Shown one piece after another: positions 49,649 through 58,518 of a DNA stretch of 64,000 nt. The stretch lies in contig NZ_JAUSYZ010000001.1 in the NCBI RefSeq assembly GCF_030817195.1, forward strand, positions 4,526,001 through 4,590,000. The letters are read 5' to 3'. Origin of the DNA: Arthrobacter globiformis (GTDB taxonomy: Bacteria; Actinomycetota; Actinomycetes; Actinomycetales; Micrococcaceae). Each line of letters starts with the position of its first letter. Positions within the stretch are counted from its first letter, which is position 1. A program made the translations under genes and the position numbers. The notes under the pieces were generated by a model, which saw only the letters and a program-made list of their open reading frames with translations, did not search any database and was not told where the DNA came from.

Positions 49649-50755
49649 CTACAGCCCCGAGTACGAGTGCAGGCCGTTGAAGAACTGGTTCACGATGGTG
49701 AAGTTGAAGACCACGCACAGGTAGCCCACGATCGACAGCCAGGCGGCGCGGGTGCCCGTCCAGCCACGGGTGGCGCGGGCGTGCAGGTAGCCGGCGTAGA
49801 CCACCCAGATCACGAAGGTCCATACTTCCTTGGTGTCCCAGCCCCAGAAACGGCCCCAGGCCTTCTCCGCCCAAATCGCACCAAACATGAGGGTGAAGGT
49901 CCAGCCGATGAAGGCGATCGCGTTGATGCGGTAGGACAGGTTCTCGAGGCTCAGCGCGGAGGGCACCAGGCGCATGAAGCCCAGCTTGTCCGCGCCCCCG
50001 GCCGCGATGGTCTTCTGCCGGTGCGACTGGACCAGCTGCAGCGCGGACATTGCGAAGGTCAGGGTGAACAGCGCCGAGGACAGCACGGCGATGGACACGT
50101 GGATGATCAGCCAGTAGCTCTGCAGCGCGGGCACCAGGTGGCCGACGGGCGTCCAGAACGCCACGGACGCGGCCACCAGCATGATGATGACCAGGCCCAC
50201 CACGAAGGTGCCGAGGAAGCGCAGGTCGCGGCGGACCAGCACCACGAGGAACACGGCGACGGCCACGAAAGCGCCGGTGGTGAGGAACTCGTACATGTTG
50301 CCCCACGGCACACGGCCGGCGCCCACCGCACGGGTCAGCACGGCGGCCGCGTGGATCGCGGCGCCCAGGACGGTCAGTGCCACGGCCACGCGCGCCGGTG
50401 CGCGGCGTTCGCCGTAGCGCATGCTGTCGTCGGCGGTCTGCCCGGCACCGTTCGCGGAGGAGGCGTACGACGACGGCCGCTCGGCACGGTCTGCCGGTCC
50501 GGACAGCCGGCCCTCACCCCTGTCCGCGGGCCGCGGCGTGGCTGCTCCTGCGGACGCGCCCGCCGCCACCGGAACCTTGGCGGAAGTATCTGCAGACGCG
50601 CCTGCAGCTGCGGCCTTGAGGTCAACCGACTTCAGGGTCTTGCTGCTCCTGGCCAGATCCCACGCGAACGCGATGAAGGCGACGGTGTAGGTGCCGGCCG
50701 CCAGCAGCATGAAGAGCTCGCTGTACTGGCCCATGGTCTCGTTGATGGGAAACAT
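49649..50755 (-). CDS. ccsB: Cytochrome c biogenesis protein CcsB (haem exporter/ligase subunit)
   Basis: A 368-residue membrane protein of system II cytochrome c maturation, moving haem to the outside with ResB. It has about eight helices, the tryptophan-rich WGWDTKEVWTF haem-handling motif and conserved histidines on external loops. An unusual 75-residue Ala/Ser/Arg-rich insertion (about residues 45-120) lies between the first two helices. ATG 50755 overlaps the resB stop (TAATG). It is the last gene of the operon. Confidence 0.93.
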   Translation of the reverse strand: MFPINETMGQYSELFMLLAAGTYTVAFIAFAWDLARSSKTLKSVDLKAAAAGASADTSAKVPVAAGASAGAATPRPADRGEGRLSGPADRAERPSSYASSANGAGQTADDSMRYGERRAPARVAVALTVLGAAIHAAAVLTRAVGAGRVPWGNMYEFLTTGAFVAVAVFLVVLVRRDLRFLGTFVVGLVIIMLVAASVAFWTPVGHLVPALQSYWLIIHVSIAVLSSALFTLTFAMSALQLVQSHRQKTIAAGGADKLGFMRLVPSALSLENLSYRINAIAFIGWTFTLMFGAIWAEKAWGRFWGWDTKEVWTFVIWVVYAGYLHARATRGWTGTRAAWLSIVGYLCVVFNFTIVNQFFNGLHSYSGL

Positions 50756-52500
50756 TACTGGTCCTTCTTCGGCTCAGGCGAGCCTGCTGGTGAGGAGTTG
50801 GAAGGTGCAGTTTCGGTGTTGTCGGCGTCCAGGTTCCACTTGCGCGCCAGGAGGCCGCGCAGCGTTGCGGCTTCGCCGGCCAGCCGGTGGTCCTCGCCAC
50901 GGGCCAGGAGGCCGTACTCCACCATGGTCCTGCCGTCCTCGTGGGTACCGGTGCGGATCCAGACGCGGCGGCGGTTCACGTAGAGGGAGACGATGAGGCC
51001 GGCCACGGCAAGCAGCGCGAAGATGAGGGCGGACAGCTGCCCGGGATTGTGGTGGATGTCCACGCCCACGTACTTCTTCACACCCTCGAACGTGATGGAA
51101 CCCTTGCCTTCGGGCAGCGTGTACGTGTTGCCCGGAGCCAGCGTGATGCCGCCCGCCTTGAGGTTCCGGCCGTTGAGTTCCTTGAGGTTTTTGACGTCGA
51201 GCTCAAAGACGTTCTGCGGGGAACCCTTGTCCAGGCCCAGGTCGCCGTAGTACGAGTTCAGGCTCAGCTGCGGGTTGATGAGGTCCGGGTCGCCGCTGAA
51301 GGAGATGCCCTGCTCGGTCACGAAGGCCGTGGGGAGGAAGAATCCCACGAAGCCCAACTGGTCTGGCTTGGCGTCGGGGACCTTGATCACCACGGAGGAG
51401 TAGTAGTTCTCGCCCTGCAGCTTGGCCACCACGGGGCCCTGCATGGCGACGTTGCCGTTGCCGTCGCGGACCGTGATCACCGGGGCGTAGCCATTGCCCG
51501 TCAGGTAGATGCTGGTGCCGCCGAGCGTGACGGGGTCGTTGACCTTGAGGACTTCCTTCTTGGCCGGCGCCCCGGGGTTTTCCTTGGTGGTCACATCCGC
51601 CGTGAAGTCGATGGGCTGGCCGAACTTGCCCTGGGATTCGCGGTCGAACGTGGCCTGGAACTTGTCCAGCTGGATCGAGTAGGGCTGGAGCTGGCTGCTC
51701 TCGAAGTTGGTGCCGGGCGTGAACTGGTCGTAGCCCACCAGCGTGTTCACGAACGTGTCACCCTCCACCAGGATCCGCTGGCCGCTGTACCCGAACAGCC
51801 CGCCGACGGCCACGGACACCAGCACGCCGATCAGAGAGGTGTGGAAGACGAGGTTTCCCACTTCCTTCAGGAAGCCGCGCTCGGCCCCCAAAGTTGGCCG
51901 CGCGCCGTCGTCGTGCCTTACCTCAACGCGGTACCCGCGTTGCTTCAGCAGCGCCGCTGCGTCTTCAATGGCGTCCGACGCCGGGATGCCGGCGTCCGCG
52001 GGCACCACCAGGGTGCCGTACTCGGGCAGGCGGGACAGTCGCTTCGGGGTGCGCGGCGGCTGCGAGCGCATGGCCTTGTAGTGGGCGATGGCGCGGGGCA
52101 CCACGCAGCCGATCAGCGAGATGAACAGCAGGATGTAGATGGCCGAGAACCAGGCCGAGGAGTAGACGTCGTACAGCTGCAGTGAGTCCAGCAGCTGGCC
52201 GTAGTCCGGGTGGTCCTTGATGTACTGGGTGACCACGGACGGGTTGGCGGGGCGCTGCGGGAACAGGGATCCGGGCACCGCGGCCACCGCCAGCAGCAGC
52301 AGGAGGAACAGCGCGGTGCGCATGCTGGTCAGCTGCGTCCAGGCCCAGCGGAGCATGCCCACGAAGCCGAGGGACGGAACGGCAGCCCCGGCCTTGGCAG
52401 CCTTCACGGCGTCCTTGGGCGCAGCGTCCTTGTTGGCAGGCCCGGGCTGCGGGACGTCCTCGGCCGGGGATTTCTCGGTTGACTTCACACGCTCGCTCAT
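50755..52500 (-). CDS. resB: Cytochrome c biogenesis protein ResB
   Basis: A 581-residue partner of CcsB. Three N-terminal membrane helices (MRTALFLLLLLAVAAVPGSLFPQRP, SAIYILLFISLIGCVVPRA, LVFHTSLIGVLVSVAVGGLFG), a large external domain (TFVNTLVGYDQFTPGTNF...) and a final helix (LSALIFALLAVAGLIVSLYVNRRRVW). ATG 52500 overlaps the ccdA stop (TGATG), which fixes the start and rejects the longer frame to 52563. Confidence 0.92.
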   Translation of the reverse strand: MSERVKSTEKSPAEDVPQPGPANKDAAPKDAVKAAKAGAAVPSLGFVGMLRWAWTQLTSMRTALFLLLLLAVAAVPGSLFPQRPANPSVVTQYIKDHPDYGQLLDSLQLYDVYSSAWFSAIYILLFISLIGCVVPRAIAHYKAMRSQPPRTPKRLSRLPEYGTLVVPADAGIPASDAIEDAAALLKQRGYRVEVRHDDGARPTLGAERGFLKEVGNLVFHTSLIGVLVSVAVGGLFGYSGQRILVEGDTFVNTLVGYDQFTPGTNFESSQLQPYSIQLDKFQATFDRESQGKFGQPIDFTADVTTKENPGAPAKKEVLKVNDPVTLGGTSIYLTGNGYAPVITVRDGNGNVAMQGPVVAKLQGENYYSSVVIKVPDAKPDQLGFVGFFLPTAFVTEQGISFSGDPDLINPQLSLNSYYGDLGLDKGSPQNVFELDVKNLKELNGRNLKAGGITLAPGNTYTLPEGKGSITFEGVKKYVGVDIHHNPGQLSALIFALLAVAGLIVSLYVNRRRVWIRTGTHEDGRTMVEYGLLARGEDHRLAGEAATLRGLLARKWNLDADNTETAPSNSSPAGSPEPKKDQ

Positions 52501-53255
52501 CAGATCGGCAACTTCACATCGGTTTGGAACCAGTACTGCAATTCGGTGACCCAGGTTCCCCACAGACCCGTGGCCATCAGGATGCCCAGGGCAATCAGGA
52601 CCCCGCCGCCGGTGCGCTGGATGGCCAGCCGGTGCTTGCGGAAGAAGGACATCACGCCCGCGCCGCGACGGACCGCCAGGGCGATCAGCAGGAACGGGAT
52701 GCCCAGCCCAAGGCTATAGACGAAGGCCAGGAACGCGCCCTTCGCGGCGGAGGAACCGCCGGAGAGGCTCAGGAGCTGGACGGCGGAGTAGGTGGGGCCG
52801 ATGCAGGGTGCCCAGCCGAGGCCGAACGTGATTCCCAGCAGCGGCGCGCCCCAGAGGCCTGCCGGCGGTTTCGCATGGATCTTGGCGTCGCGCTGGAACC
52901 AGGAGAAGCCGCCCATGAACACCACGCCCATCAGGATCACCAGGACACCCAGGACCTGCGTGATCCAGGCGTTCTGCCCGCCGGAGATCAGGGAACCCAA
53001 CTGCCCGAACGCGCCGCCGAGCAGCACGAAGATCACCGAGAAGCCGAGCACGAACAGGCCGATGCCCGCCAGCATGCGGCCGCGCTTCTGCTTCTGCAGG
53101 TCAACGCCTGTGAGCCCCGTGACGTAGCCCAGGTATCCGGGCACCAGCGGGAGCACACACGGCGAGAGGAAGGACACGAGTCCGGCCAGCAGCGCCACGG
53201 GGATGGCGAGCAGGAGGGAACCGTTCAGGATGGCTTCGGCGAAGGGGCTGTTCAC
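52500..53255 (-). CDS. ccdA: CcdA-type thiol:disulfide interchange membrane protein
   Basis: A 251-residue, six-helix protein that passes electrons from thioredoxin across the membrane to reduce apocytochrome c or TlpA/ResA. Both redox cysteines are present in SPCVLPLVPGYL and GWAPCIGPTYSA. GTG 53255 follows the ResA-like gene by six bases. Confidence 0.93.
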   Translation of the reverse strand: MNSPFAEAILNGSLLLAIPVALLAGLVSFLSPCVLPLVPGYLGYVTGLTGVDLQKQKRGRMLAGIGLFVLGFSVIFVLLGGAFGQLGSLISGGQNAWITQVLGVLVILMGVVFMGGFSWFQRDAKIHAKPPAGLWGAPLLGITFGLGWAPCIGPTYSAVQLLSLSGGSSAAKGAFLAFVYSLGLGIPFLLIALAVRRGAGVMSFFRKHRLAIQRTGGGVLIALGILMATGLWGTWVTELQYWFQTDVKLPI

Positions 53256-53261
53256 GGGAGG

Positions 53262-53873
53262 TTACTCTGCCACGGCAGACTGGATGAGAGCTTTGAGCGT
53301 GCCCTTCTCGATCTCCCCCAGCACGCGCGACGCCACTCGGCCCTGCTTGTCCACCACGAGCGTCGTGGGGACGGCGCCCGGGGGCACCAGGCCGGAAACG
53401 GCCAGCAGCACGCTGCCGTCCTTGTCGTCGAAGCTCGGGTAGGTGAGGCCGAAGGTCTTGTCGAAGGCGTCAGCGGTGGCCTTCTCATCGCGCAGGTTCA
53501 CACCGAAGAACTGAACGCCCTTGCTCTTGAACTCCTGGTGCAGGGCTTCGAGGGACGGCGCCTCCACCCGGCAGGGCGCGCAGGCGGCGAACCAGAAGTT
53601 CAGCACGGTGACCTTGCCCAGGAAGTCCTTGGGCGCCACGGCGGTGCCGTCAAACAGGGTGCCCTGGATCTGGATGCCGGACTTGCGCTCCGCTGCGGCG
53701 AACTCGGTCACCGAGCCGTCGCCGGCCACGTAGTTCTTGTTATCCCCGGCTTTGGCCTGCTTGGCCAGGGCATCCTCCTGGGCACAGGCTGACAGGCCCA
53801 GCGTGATCGCCGTGAGGGCCAGGCCGCCGGCGGCGAGGACGCTGCGGCGGGAACTTTTGGGTGTTTCAGTCAT
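53262..53873 (-). CDS. resA: TlpA/ResA-like thioredoxin-fold lipoprotein
   Basis: A 203-residue exported protein. N-terminus has a twin-arginine-like SRRSVLAAGG and a lipobox LSAC; the thioredoxin domain has the active site FAACAPCRVEAPS and cis-Pro region VPTTLVVDKQG. It would reduce the haem-binding CXXCH cysteines, with CcdA as electron donor. ATG 53873 lies two bases after the histidine phosphatase stop; the longer frame to 54020 is rejected. Confidence 0.92.
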   Translation of the reverse strand: MTETPKSSRRSVLAAGGLALTAITLGLSACAQEDALAKQAKAGDNKNYVAGDGSVTEFAAAERKSGIQIQGTLFDGTAVAPKDFLGKVTVLNFWFAACAPCRVEAPSLEALHQEFKSKGVQFFGVNLRDEKATADAFDKTFGLTYPSFDDKDGSVLLAVSGLVPPGAVPTTLVVDKQGRVASRVLGEIEKGTLKALIQSAVAE

Positions 53874-53875
53874 AA

Positions 53876-54541
53876 CTAGGCTCCGGGGGTGCTCGAGGCA
53901 CCGGGAAGAAGGGCGGCGGCGGGTTCGCTGTACTCCACGCGCAGCAGGGCGCCGTCGTCGCCGAAAACCAGGGAGGTGAGGGAGGTCAGGGTGCATTCGC
54001 GTTTCCGCGGATCGTGCCACAGCGGCTTGCCCTCTGCGCTGAGCCGGGTGGCCCAGATTGGAAGCTGGTGGCAGACCAGGATCGCCTCGGCACCGTCGCC
54101 GCCCAGTTCGATGGCCTTGGCGCGGGCTTCCTGGACGGCCTCGGTGACGCGTGCCGCCTGCAGCTTATAGGGCTCGCCCCAGGACGGCCGGAAGGGGTTG
54201 ATCAGATGCGGCCAGTGCTTGGGTTTGCGCAGCTCTGCCTTGGTGACCTTCAGCCCTTCGAAGTAGTTTTCCGCCTCGATGATGCGGCTGTCGGTGTGGA
54301 TGTCCAGCCCAAGCGCTTCCGAGGTGGGCTGCGCGGTTTCCTGGGCACGGGTGAGCGGCGACGCCACCAGGTACACGATGTTGGCGCCCTGGGAGACGCG
54401 TTCGCGGAAGTGCTCGGCGAGCGTCTGCGCCATCTGCCGGCCAAGTTCGGAGAGGTGGAATTCAGGCAGCCTGCCGTACAGGACACCTTCGGGGTTGTGG
54501 ACCTCGCCGTGGCGGAGCAAATGGACAGTGGCTTGGGGCAT
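53876..54541 (-). CDS. Histidine phosphatase family protein (phosphoglycerate-mutase-like)
   Basis: A 221-residue enzyme with the LLRHGEVHNPEGVLYGRLPEFHLSELG phosphohistidine motif and a second His in LVCHQLPIW. It may be a phosphoglycerate mutase-like or other small-molecule phosphatase. It heads the cytochrome c maturation operon with two-base spacing to the ResA-like gene, a frequent order in Actinobacteria; its link to cytochrome assembly is unclear. Confidence 0.88.
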   Translation of the reverse strand: MPQATVHLLRHGEVHNPEGVLYGRLPEFHLSELGRQMAQTLAEHFRERVSQGANIVYLVASPLTRAQETAQPTSEALGLDIHTDSRIIEAENYFEGLKVTKAELRKPKHWPHLINPFRPSWGEPYKLQAARVTEAVQEARAKAIELGGDGAEAILVCHQLPIWATRLSAEGKPLWHDPRKRECTLTSLTSLVFGDDGALLRVEYSEPAAALLPGASSTPGA

Positions 54542-54674
54542 GTCTACCAGTTTCTCAAAGGGCAGGGGTAATGACGAAATCTTCTACAACAAGTAGAACT
54601 CAAAGATTTTTCAGAAAGTTCCCGGCGGGTGGAATAAAAGATGCAAATGCATGTTTATACTGGATGCAGCAGTT

Positions 54675-54701
54675 AGTTGAGACTTCAATAAACGTTTCAA
54701 C
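54675..54701. promoter_or_regulatory. Possible MarR-like operator before yceI
   Basis: AGTTGAGACTTCAATAAACG contains the small palindrome TTGA-GACT-TCAA and a nearby GTTTCAAC that also pairs with GTTGAGAC. It lies about 40-60 bp upstream of the yceI start in an unusually AT-rich stretch. Only a possible site. Confidence 0.35.
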
Positions 54702-54738
54702 GATCACCCGTCCGACCACTGATACAAGGAGCACCACC

Positions 54739-55287
54739 ATGGCACTTTCCACCGAGCTCACCCGCGGCATCTGGACCCTCGACAACTCCCACAGCGAGAT
54801 CGCCTTCACCGTCCGCCACGCCGGCATCAGCAAGGTTCGCGGCCAGTTCAAGGACGCCGCCGCCACCCTGAACCTCGCCGACGACGTCACGGCTACCAAG
54901 GTCGAGGCCACCATCCAGACCGCCAGCTTCGATTCCGGCGACGCCAACCGCGACGGCCACGTCCGCGGCGAAGACTTCTTCGACGTCGAAAAGTTCCCGG
55001 AGATCTCCTTCGTCTCCAACAGCCTTTTTGCCAACGGTGACAGCTACGAACTCCAGGGCGACCTGACCATCAAGGGTGTCACCCGCCCCGTCTCCCTCGA
55101 GACGGAATTCAACGGCGTTGCAGTGGACCCCTTCGGCAACACCCGCGCCGGTGTTTCCGCCGAGACCACCATCAGCCGCAAGGACTTCGGCCTGACCTGG
55201 AACGCCGTGCTGGAAGCCGGCGGCGTCCTGGTCAGCGACAAGGTTGCCATCAACCTTGAACTGGCCTTCATCGCACCTGCAGCCTAG
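54739..55287 (+). CDS. YceI-family lipocalin-like protein
   Basis: A 182-residue cytoplasmic beta-barrel (RGIWTLDNSHSEIAFTVRHAGISKVRGQF at the start; GDLTIKGVTRPVSLETEF and FGLTWNAVLEAGGVLVSDKVAINLELAF at the end). The family binds isoprenoid or polyprenyl molecules such as quinones. No signal peptide is present. ATG 54739 has AAGGAGC. A terminator follows. Confidence 0.9.
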   Translation: MALSTELTRGIWTLDNSHSEIAFTVRHAGISKVRGQFKDAAATLNLADDVTATKVEATIQTASFDSGDANRDGHVRGEDFFDVEKFPEISFVSNSLFANGDSYELQGDLTIKGVTRPVSLETEFNGVAVDPFGNTRAGVSAETTISRKDFGLTWNAVLEAGGVLVSDKVAINLELAFIAPAA

Positions 55288-55325
55288 GTTTCATGCAGGT
55301 CCAGCAGCCACGATTGCTGGAACCC

Positions 55326-55364
55326 AAACGCCCCGTCCGCGGACTCTCCGCAGGCGGGGCGTTT
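55326..55364 (+). terminator. Terminator after yceI
   Basis: Stem AAACGCCCCG..CGGGGCGTTT with extra GC pairs (CCGC/GCAGG region) and an eight-base loop; lies about 40 bp after the stop. Confidence 0.85.
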
Positions 55365-55415
55365 GGCGTTCAGGCCTTCTGGAATTGGCAGAATCCCGGG
55401 TTTAAAGTGAGTGCC

Positions 55416-56171
55416 ATGAGCACCCCCAGCGATGAACCGGAGCCCCGTGATCCCGGGGCCGTGCCGCCGTCCGGCAGCGATGGTCCGACGCCGGAACCGC
55501 AGTTCCCCGGCCAGGAACCGGGACGTCCGACCCCGGGCCAGCCATCCCCGGGTGAGCCGGGCCAGCCGGGTCAGGCGGCCCAGCCGGGCCAGCCGTCCCC
55601 GAGCCAGCCGGGTCAGGCGGCCCAGCCGGGCAAGCCGACGCCGGGCCAACACTTCCCGGGCCAGCAGCCGCCCGCCGGCGGTGGCCGGTTCGCCTTCGAG
55701 CTGCCGGCGGACCGGCCACGGAACTTTGGCGAGATCATGCCGCGCGGGGGCTTCTCCGGCCTCTTCGACGTGACGGGGCTGCCCACAGAGCTCAAGGTGT
55801 CTTACTGGATCTGGGTGATCGGCGGCCTGCTGGGGCTGCTTGGCGGTGTGATCGGCCTCTTTGGTGCGCTGGTGCTCTTCGCGATCGTTCCCGGCGTGGC
55901 TGTCCTCGTGTTCCTGCTCGTCCTCGTGGCGTTGGCTGTGGCAGCGGCGGAAATTGTCCTGGCCCTGAAGCTAAAGGAAGCCAAAGAGTGGGCGCGACTG
56001 GCCCTGACCATCGTGGCCGGGGTGTCGCTGCTGCTGGCCATCATCAGCTCCAGTTTCCCAGCGGGCCAGGACGGGAACTGGCTGGGCTTCCTGGTCAGTA
56101 TGGTCGCCACGGCGCTGATGTGGGTGCCCAACTCGCAGGCCTGGTTCGTTGCGGCACGCGGCCGCCTCTGA
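55416..56171 (+). CDS. Membrane protein with Pro/Gln/Gly-rich N-terminus
   Basis: A 251-residue protein. Residues 1-95 are a disordered repeat region (PGQPSPGEPGQPGQAAQPGQ pattern). Then PRNFGEIMPRGGFSGLFDVTGLPTELKVSYWIWVIGG and four membrane helices. The C-terminal four-helix part resembles that of the next gene's product, so the two are diverged relatives with different disordered tails. Function unknown. ATG 55416. Confidence 0.75.
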   Translation: MSTPSDEPEPRDPGAVPPSGSDGPTPEPQFPGQEPGRPTPGQPSPGEPGQPGQAAQPGQPSPSQPGQAAQPGKPTPGQHFPGQQPPAGGGRFAFELPADRPRNFGEIMPRGGFSGLFDVTGLPTELKVSYWIWVIGGLLGLLGGVIGLFGALVLFAIVPGVAVLVFLLVLVALAVAAAEIVLALKLKEAKEWARLALTIVAGVSLLLAIISSSFPAGQDGNWLGFLVSMVATALMWVPNSQAWFVAARGRL

Positions 56172-56328
56172 TCCGCGCCCCGCGGGGCCACCGATTTTCG
56201 GGCCGAACAATGCCCTGCAGCGCAGCGTTTCCGCAGGTTAGCGCGTCTTTGGAATACCTCTCCGGAATGATCCACCGCACACCCGCTGAGGGGTACGGTG
56301 GGAAGTGAACCATGCTGGGGAGGGCAGG

Positions 56329-56355
56329 CGTCTGAACCGGTAGCCGATTCAGACG
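56329..56355 (+). other. Hairpin in the 5' region of the QYGQ-repeat protein gene
   Basis: CGTCTGAA-CCGG-TAG-CCGA-TTCAGACG: an eight-base outer stem and a three-base inner stem, 22 bases before the start codon. It has no T run and may influence translation or mRNA stability. Confidence 0.5.
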
Positions 56356-56376
56356 TCACTACACAAAGGACCGCTC

Positions 56377-57303
56377 ATGAGCAATCCTCCAGTCCCGCAC
56401 TCCAATGACCCCGGCTCCGACGAGCCGGACAACGGTCGTCAGCCAGACGGGCAGCCCCGCTACGGTCAGGACGCGCCCCAGCACGAGCAGGGCACTCCCC
56501 AGTTCGGGCAGAGCACCCCGCAGTACGGCCAGGGAACGCCACCCGCACCACAGTACGGCGAGAACGCGCCGCAGTTAGGGCAGAACGCACCGCAGTACGG
56601 ACAGCCGCAGTACGGGCAGGGCGGGCAAGCCGGACAAGGCGCTCCGCAGTACGGCCAGAACCCGCCGCAATACGGGCAGGCCGGACAGGGCGGCGCACCA
56701 CAATACGGGCAGTCGCAGTACGGGCAGAACCCGCCCCAGTACGGACAGTCTCAGTTTGGGCAGTCCCCTTACGGCCAGAGCCCTTATGGCCAGTCCCCTT
56801 ACGGGCAGTACCCGTCCGAGCAGGCCCAGGCAGCAACCGGCGCCGGGGTTCCGCAGCTCGTGAACTATTCCTTCTGGCTGATCATCGCCGCGGGCGTGCT
56901 GTCGCTCCTGAACCTCCTGGTCACGATCCCCACCCTAGATGACCCGGCCATGCGGAGCACGTTCGAGGAGCAGCTGCGCGGTAGCGGCCAGGACATCGCG
57001 TTCGAGGACATCAAGGGCTTCATCATCGGAACTATGGTGGTCTTTGCCCTGATCGGCGCCGGCCTCTACGCGCTGGTGGCCTTCAACGTCCGAAAGGGCA
57101 AGAACTGGGCCCGCATCCTGGGCACCGTCTTTGCAGCGCTTTCCGTGTTCAGCCTCTTCCCGCTGGGCCTGAACACCCTGGTGGGCGTACTCGGCATCGC
57201 CGCGATCATCATGCTTTACCTGCCCGGAGCGGCACCGTACTTCCAGAAGCCGCAGCCGTTCGCCAACCCGTACTCGCAGCCAGGCGGCCCGTACGGGCGC
57301 TAG
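56377..57303 (+). CDS. Membrane protein with long QYGQ-type repeat region
   Basis: A 308-residue protein. Residues about 25-150 are low-complexity Q/Y/G/P repeats (PQYGQ, QSQYGQN, SPYGQ), about twenty units; residues 155-290 hold four membrane helices (YSFWLIIAAGVLSLLNLLVTI, FIIGTMVVFALIGAGLYALVAF, ILGTVFAALSVFSLF, LVGVLGIAAIIMLYLPG). The tail ends in Gln/Pro. No enzyme motif. The tyrosine-rich disordered tail could mediate assembly or be a target for modification; this is a guess. ATG 56377 with AAAGGACC. Confidence 0.8.
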   Translation: MSNPPVPHSNDPGSDEPDNGRQPDGQPRYGQDAPQHEQGTPQFGQSTPQYGQGTPPAPQYGENAPQLGQNAPQYGQPQYGQGGQAGQGAPQYGQNPPQYGQAGQGGAPQYGQSQYGQNPPQYGQSQFGQSPYGQSPYGQSPYGQYPSEQAQAATGAGVPQLVNYSFWLIIAAGVLSLLNLLVTIPTLDDPAMRSTFEEQLRGSGQDIAFEDIKGFIIGTMVVFALIGAGLYALVAFNVRKGKNWARILGTVFAALSVFSLFPLGLNTLVGVLGIAAIIMLYLPGAAPYFQKPQPFANPYSQPGGPYGR

Positions 57304-57395
57304 CTAAGCGAACGCTGCCGGCTGCGGGCAACCCGCCAGGCACCGCGAGCAACAAGCCGCTACCCCAACGGGCGCGGATTCCTGAAAGGCCGGAG

Positions 57396-58124
57396 CTACT
57401 CCGGCTGGCCGGGGGTCTGCGCCCGTTGCGCGTGGTACGCCAGGATCTGCAGCTCGGTGGCCATGTCCACCTTCCTCAGCGTCACGCCGTCGGGCACCTG
57501 GAGCATCACCGGCGCAAAGCTGAGGATGCTCCGCACGCCCGCGTTAACCACCCGGTCGCAGATGCTCTGTGCCACGGCGGCCGGCAGTGCCAGCACCACC
57601 ATGTTGGTGCCGGTCCGTTCCAGGACCGTCTCCAGGTCCGCAACGTCGCTGACCCTTAGCCAGCCCACCTCGTTGCCCACCACCATCTGGTCGGCGTCGA
57701 AGATGGCAACCACATCAAAGCCCCTGGATTCGAAGCCGCCATAGCGGGCCAGCGCCTTGCCCAGGTTACCGGCACCGACGATCGCGACTTTCCAGTCATG
57801 TGTCAGGCCGAGTGCGGCGGCGATGTGGCGGCTCAGGTACTGCACCTCATAGCCCACGCCCCGGGTGCCATAGGAGCCCACATGGGACAGGTCCTTGCGG
57901 AGGGTTGATGAGCTGACTCCGGAAAGCTCAGCCAGTGATTCGGAGGAGACCCGCTCGGTGCCTTCGGCCAGCAGGGAGTTCAGGGCGCGCAAGTAGATCG
58001 TCAGCCGGGCCACGGCCGCCGGCGGGATCTGCTTTCCGGCAGCCCCGGCGGGCCCGGGCAGGGCCTGGGGTGGTGAATCGAGCGAAGTCACTGTCTGCTC
58101 CGTTGCGTCGCGTTGTGAGTCCAC
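57396..58124 (-). CDS. rex: Redox-sensing transcriptional repressor Rex
   Basis: A 242-residue NADH/NAD-sensing repressor. Winged-helix N-terminus (ARLTIYLRALNSLL..SESLAELSGVSSSTLRKDLSHVGSYGTRGVGYEV) and a Rossmann domain (VAIVGAGNLGKALARYGGF) with the domain-swapped C-terminal helix. It commonly represses respiratory genes when NADH is high. Start GTG 58124. A 7-bp inverted repeat (AGCCAAT..ATTGGCT, 58153-58179) lies just upstream. In this window the adjacent glutaredoxin and HAD genes are typical neighbours. Confidence 0.95.
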   Translation of the reverse strand: MDSQRDATEQTVTSLDSPPQALPGPAGAAGKQIPPAAVARLTIYLRALNSLLAEGTERVSSESLAELSGVSSSTLRKDLSHVGSYGTRGVGYEVQYLSRHIAAALGLTHDWKVAIVGAGNLGKALARYGGFESRGFDVVAIFDADQMVVGNEVGWLRVSDVADLETVLERTGTNMVVLALPAAVAQSICDRVVNAGVRSILSFAPVMLQVPDGVTLRKVDMATELQILAYHAQRAQTPGQPE

Positions 58125-58177
58125 TCTAAATCCCCATCAGTTATGCCAACAAAGCCAATGCCATTGTTCGAAATTGG

Positions 58178-58435
58178 CTAATCCCCCGCCATGGCTCGGC
58201 GCAGGAGGCGCTCCAGGCGCGCCTCGTCGATCTTCCAGAAGTCACGCTGGATGCCGTCCACCAGCACCACCGGGATCTCCTCGGCGTAGCGGTCGCGCAG
58301 CTCGTCATCGGCGTCCAGCTGCCGCTCCGACCACGAAAGTCCCAGCCCGGCAGTCACCCGCCCGACGGCGTCGCGCGCCGCGGCGCACAGGTGGCAGTCA
58401 GCTTTGGTGAGGAGAACGACGTCGGGGTTTGCCAT
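58178..58435 (-). CDS. Glutaredoxin-family protein
   Basis: An 85-residue thioredoxin-fold protein with a CHLC redox site (LLTKADCHLCAAARDAV) and EEIPVVLVDG cis-Pro loop. It lacks the glutathione-binding features of true glutaredoxins, as usual in Actinobacteria, where mycothiol or thioredoxin reductase would serve. It lies upstream of rex in the same direction. Confidence 0.88.
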   Translation of the reverse strand: MANPDVVLLTKADCHLCAAARDAVGRVTAGLGLSWSERQLDADDELRDRYAEEIPVVLVDGIQRDFWKIDEARLERLLRRAMAGD

Positions 58436-58518
58436 GCTTCAACCGTATCCCCGTTCCCGTCGCGGAGCGACGCGGCTGCCGTCAGGTGCGGCGTACTGCA
58501 TTGACTAGACTCAGTGGC

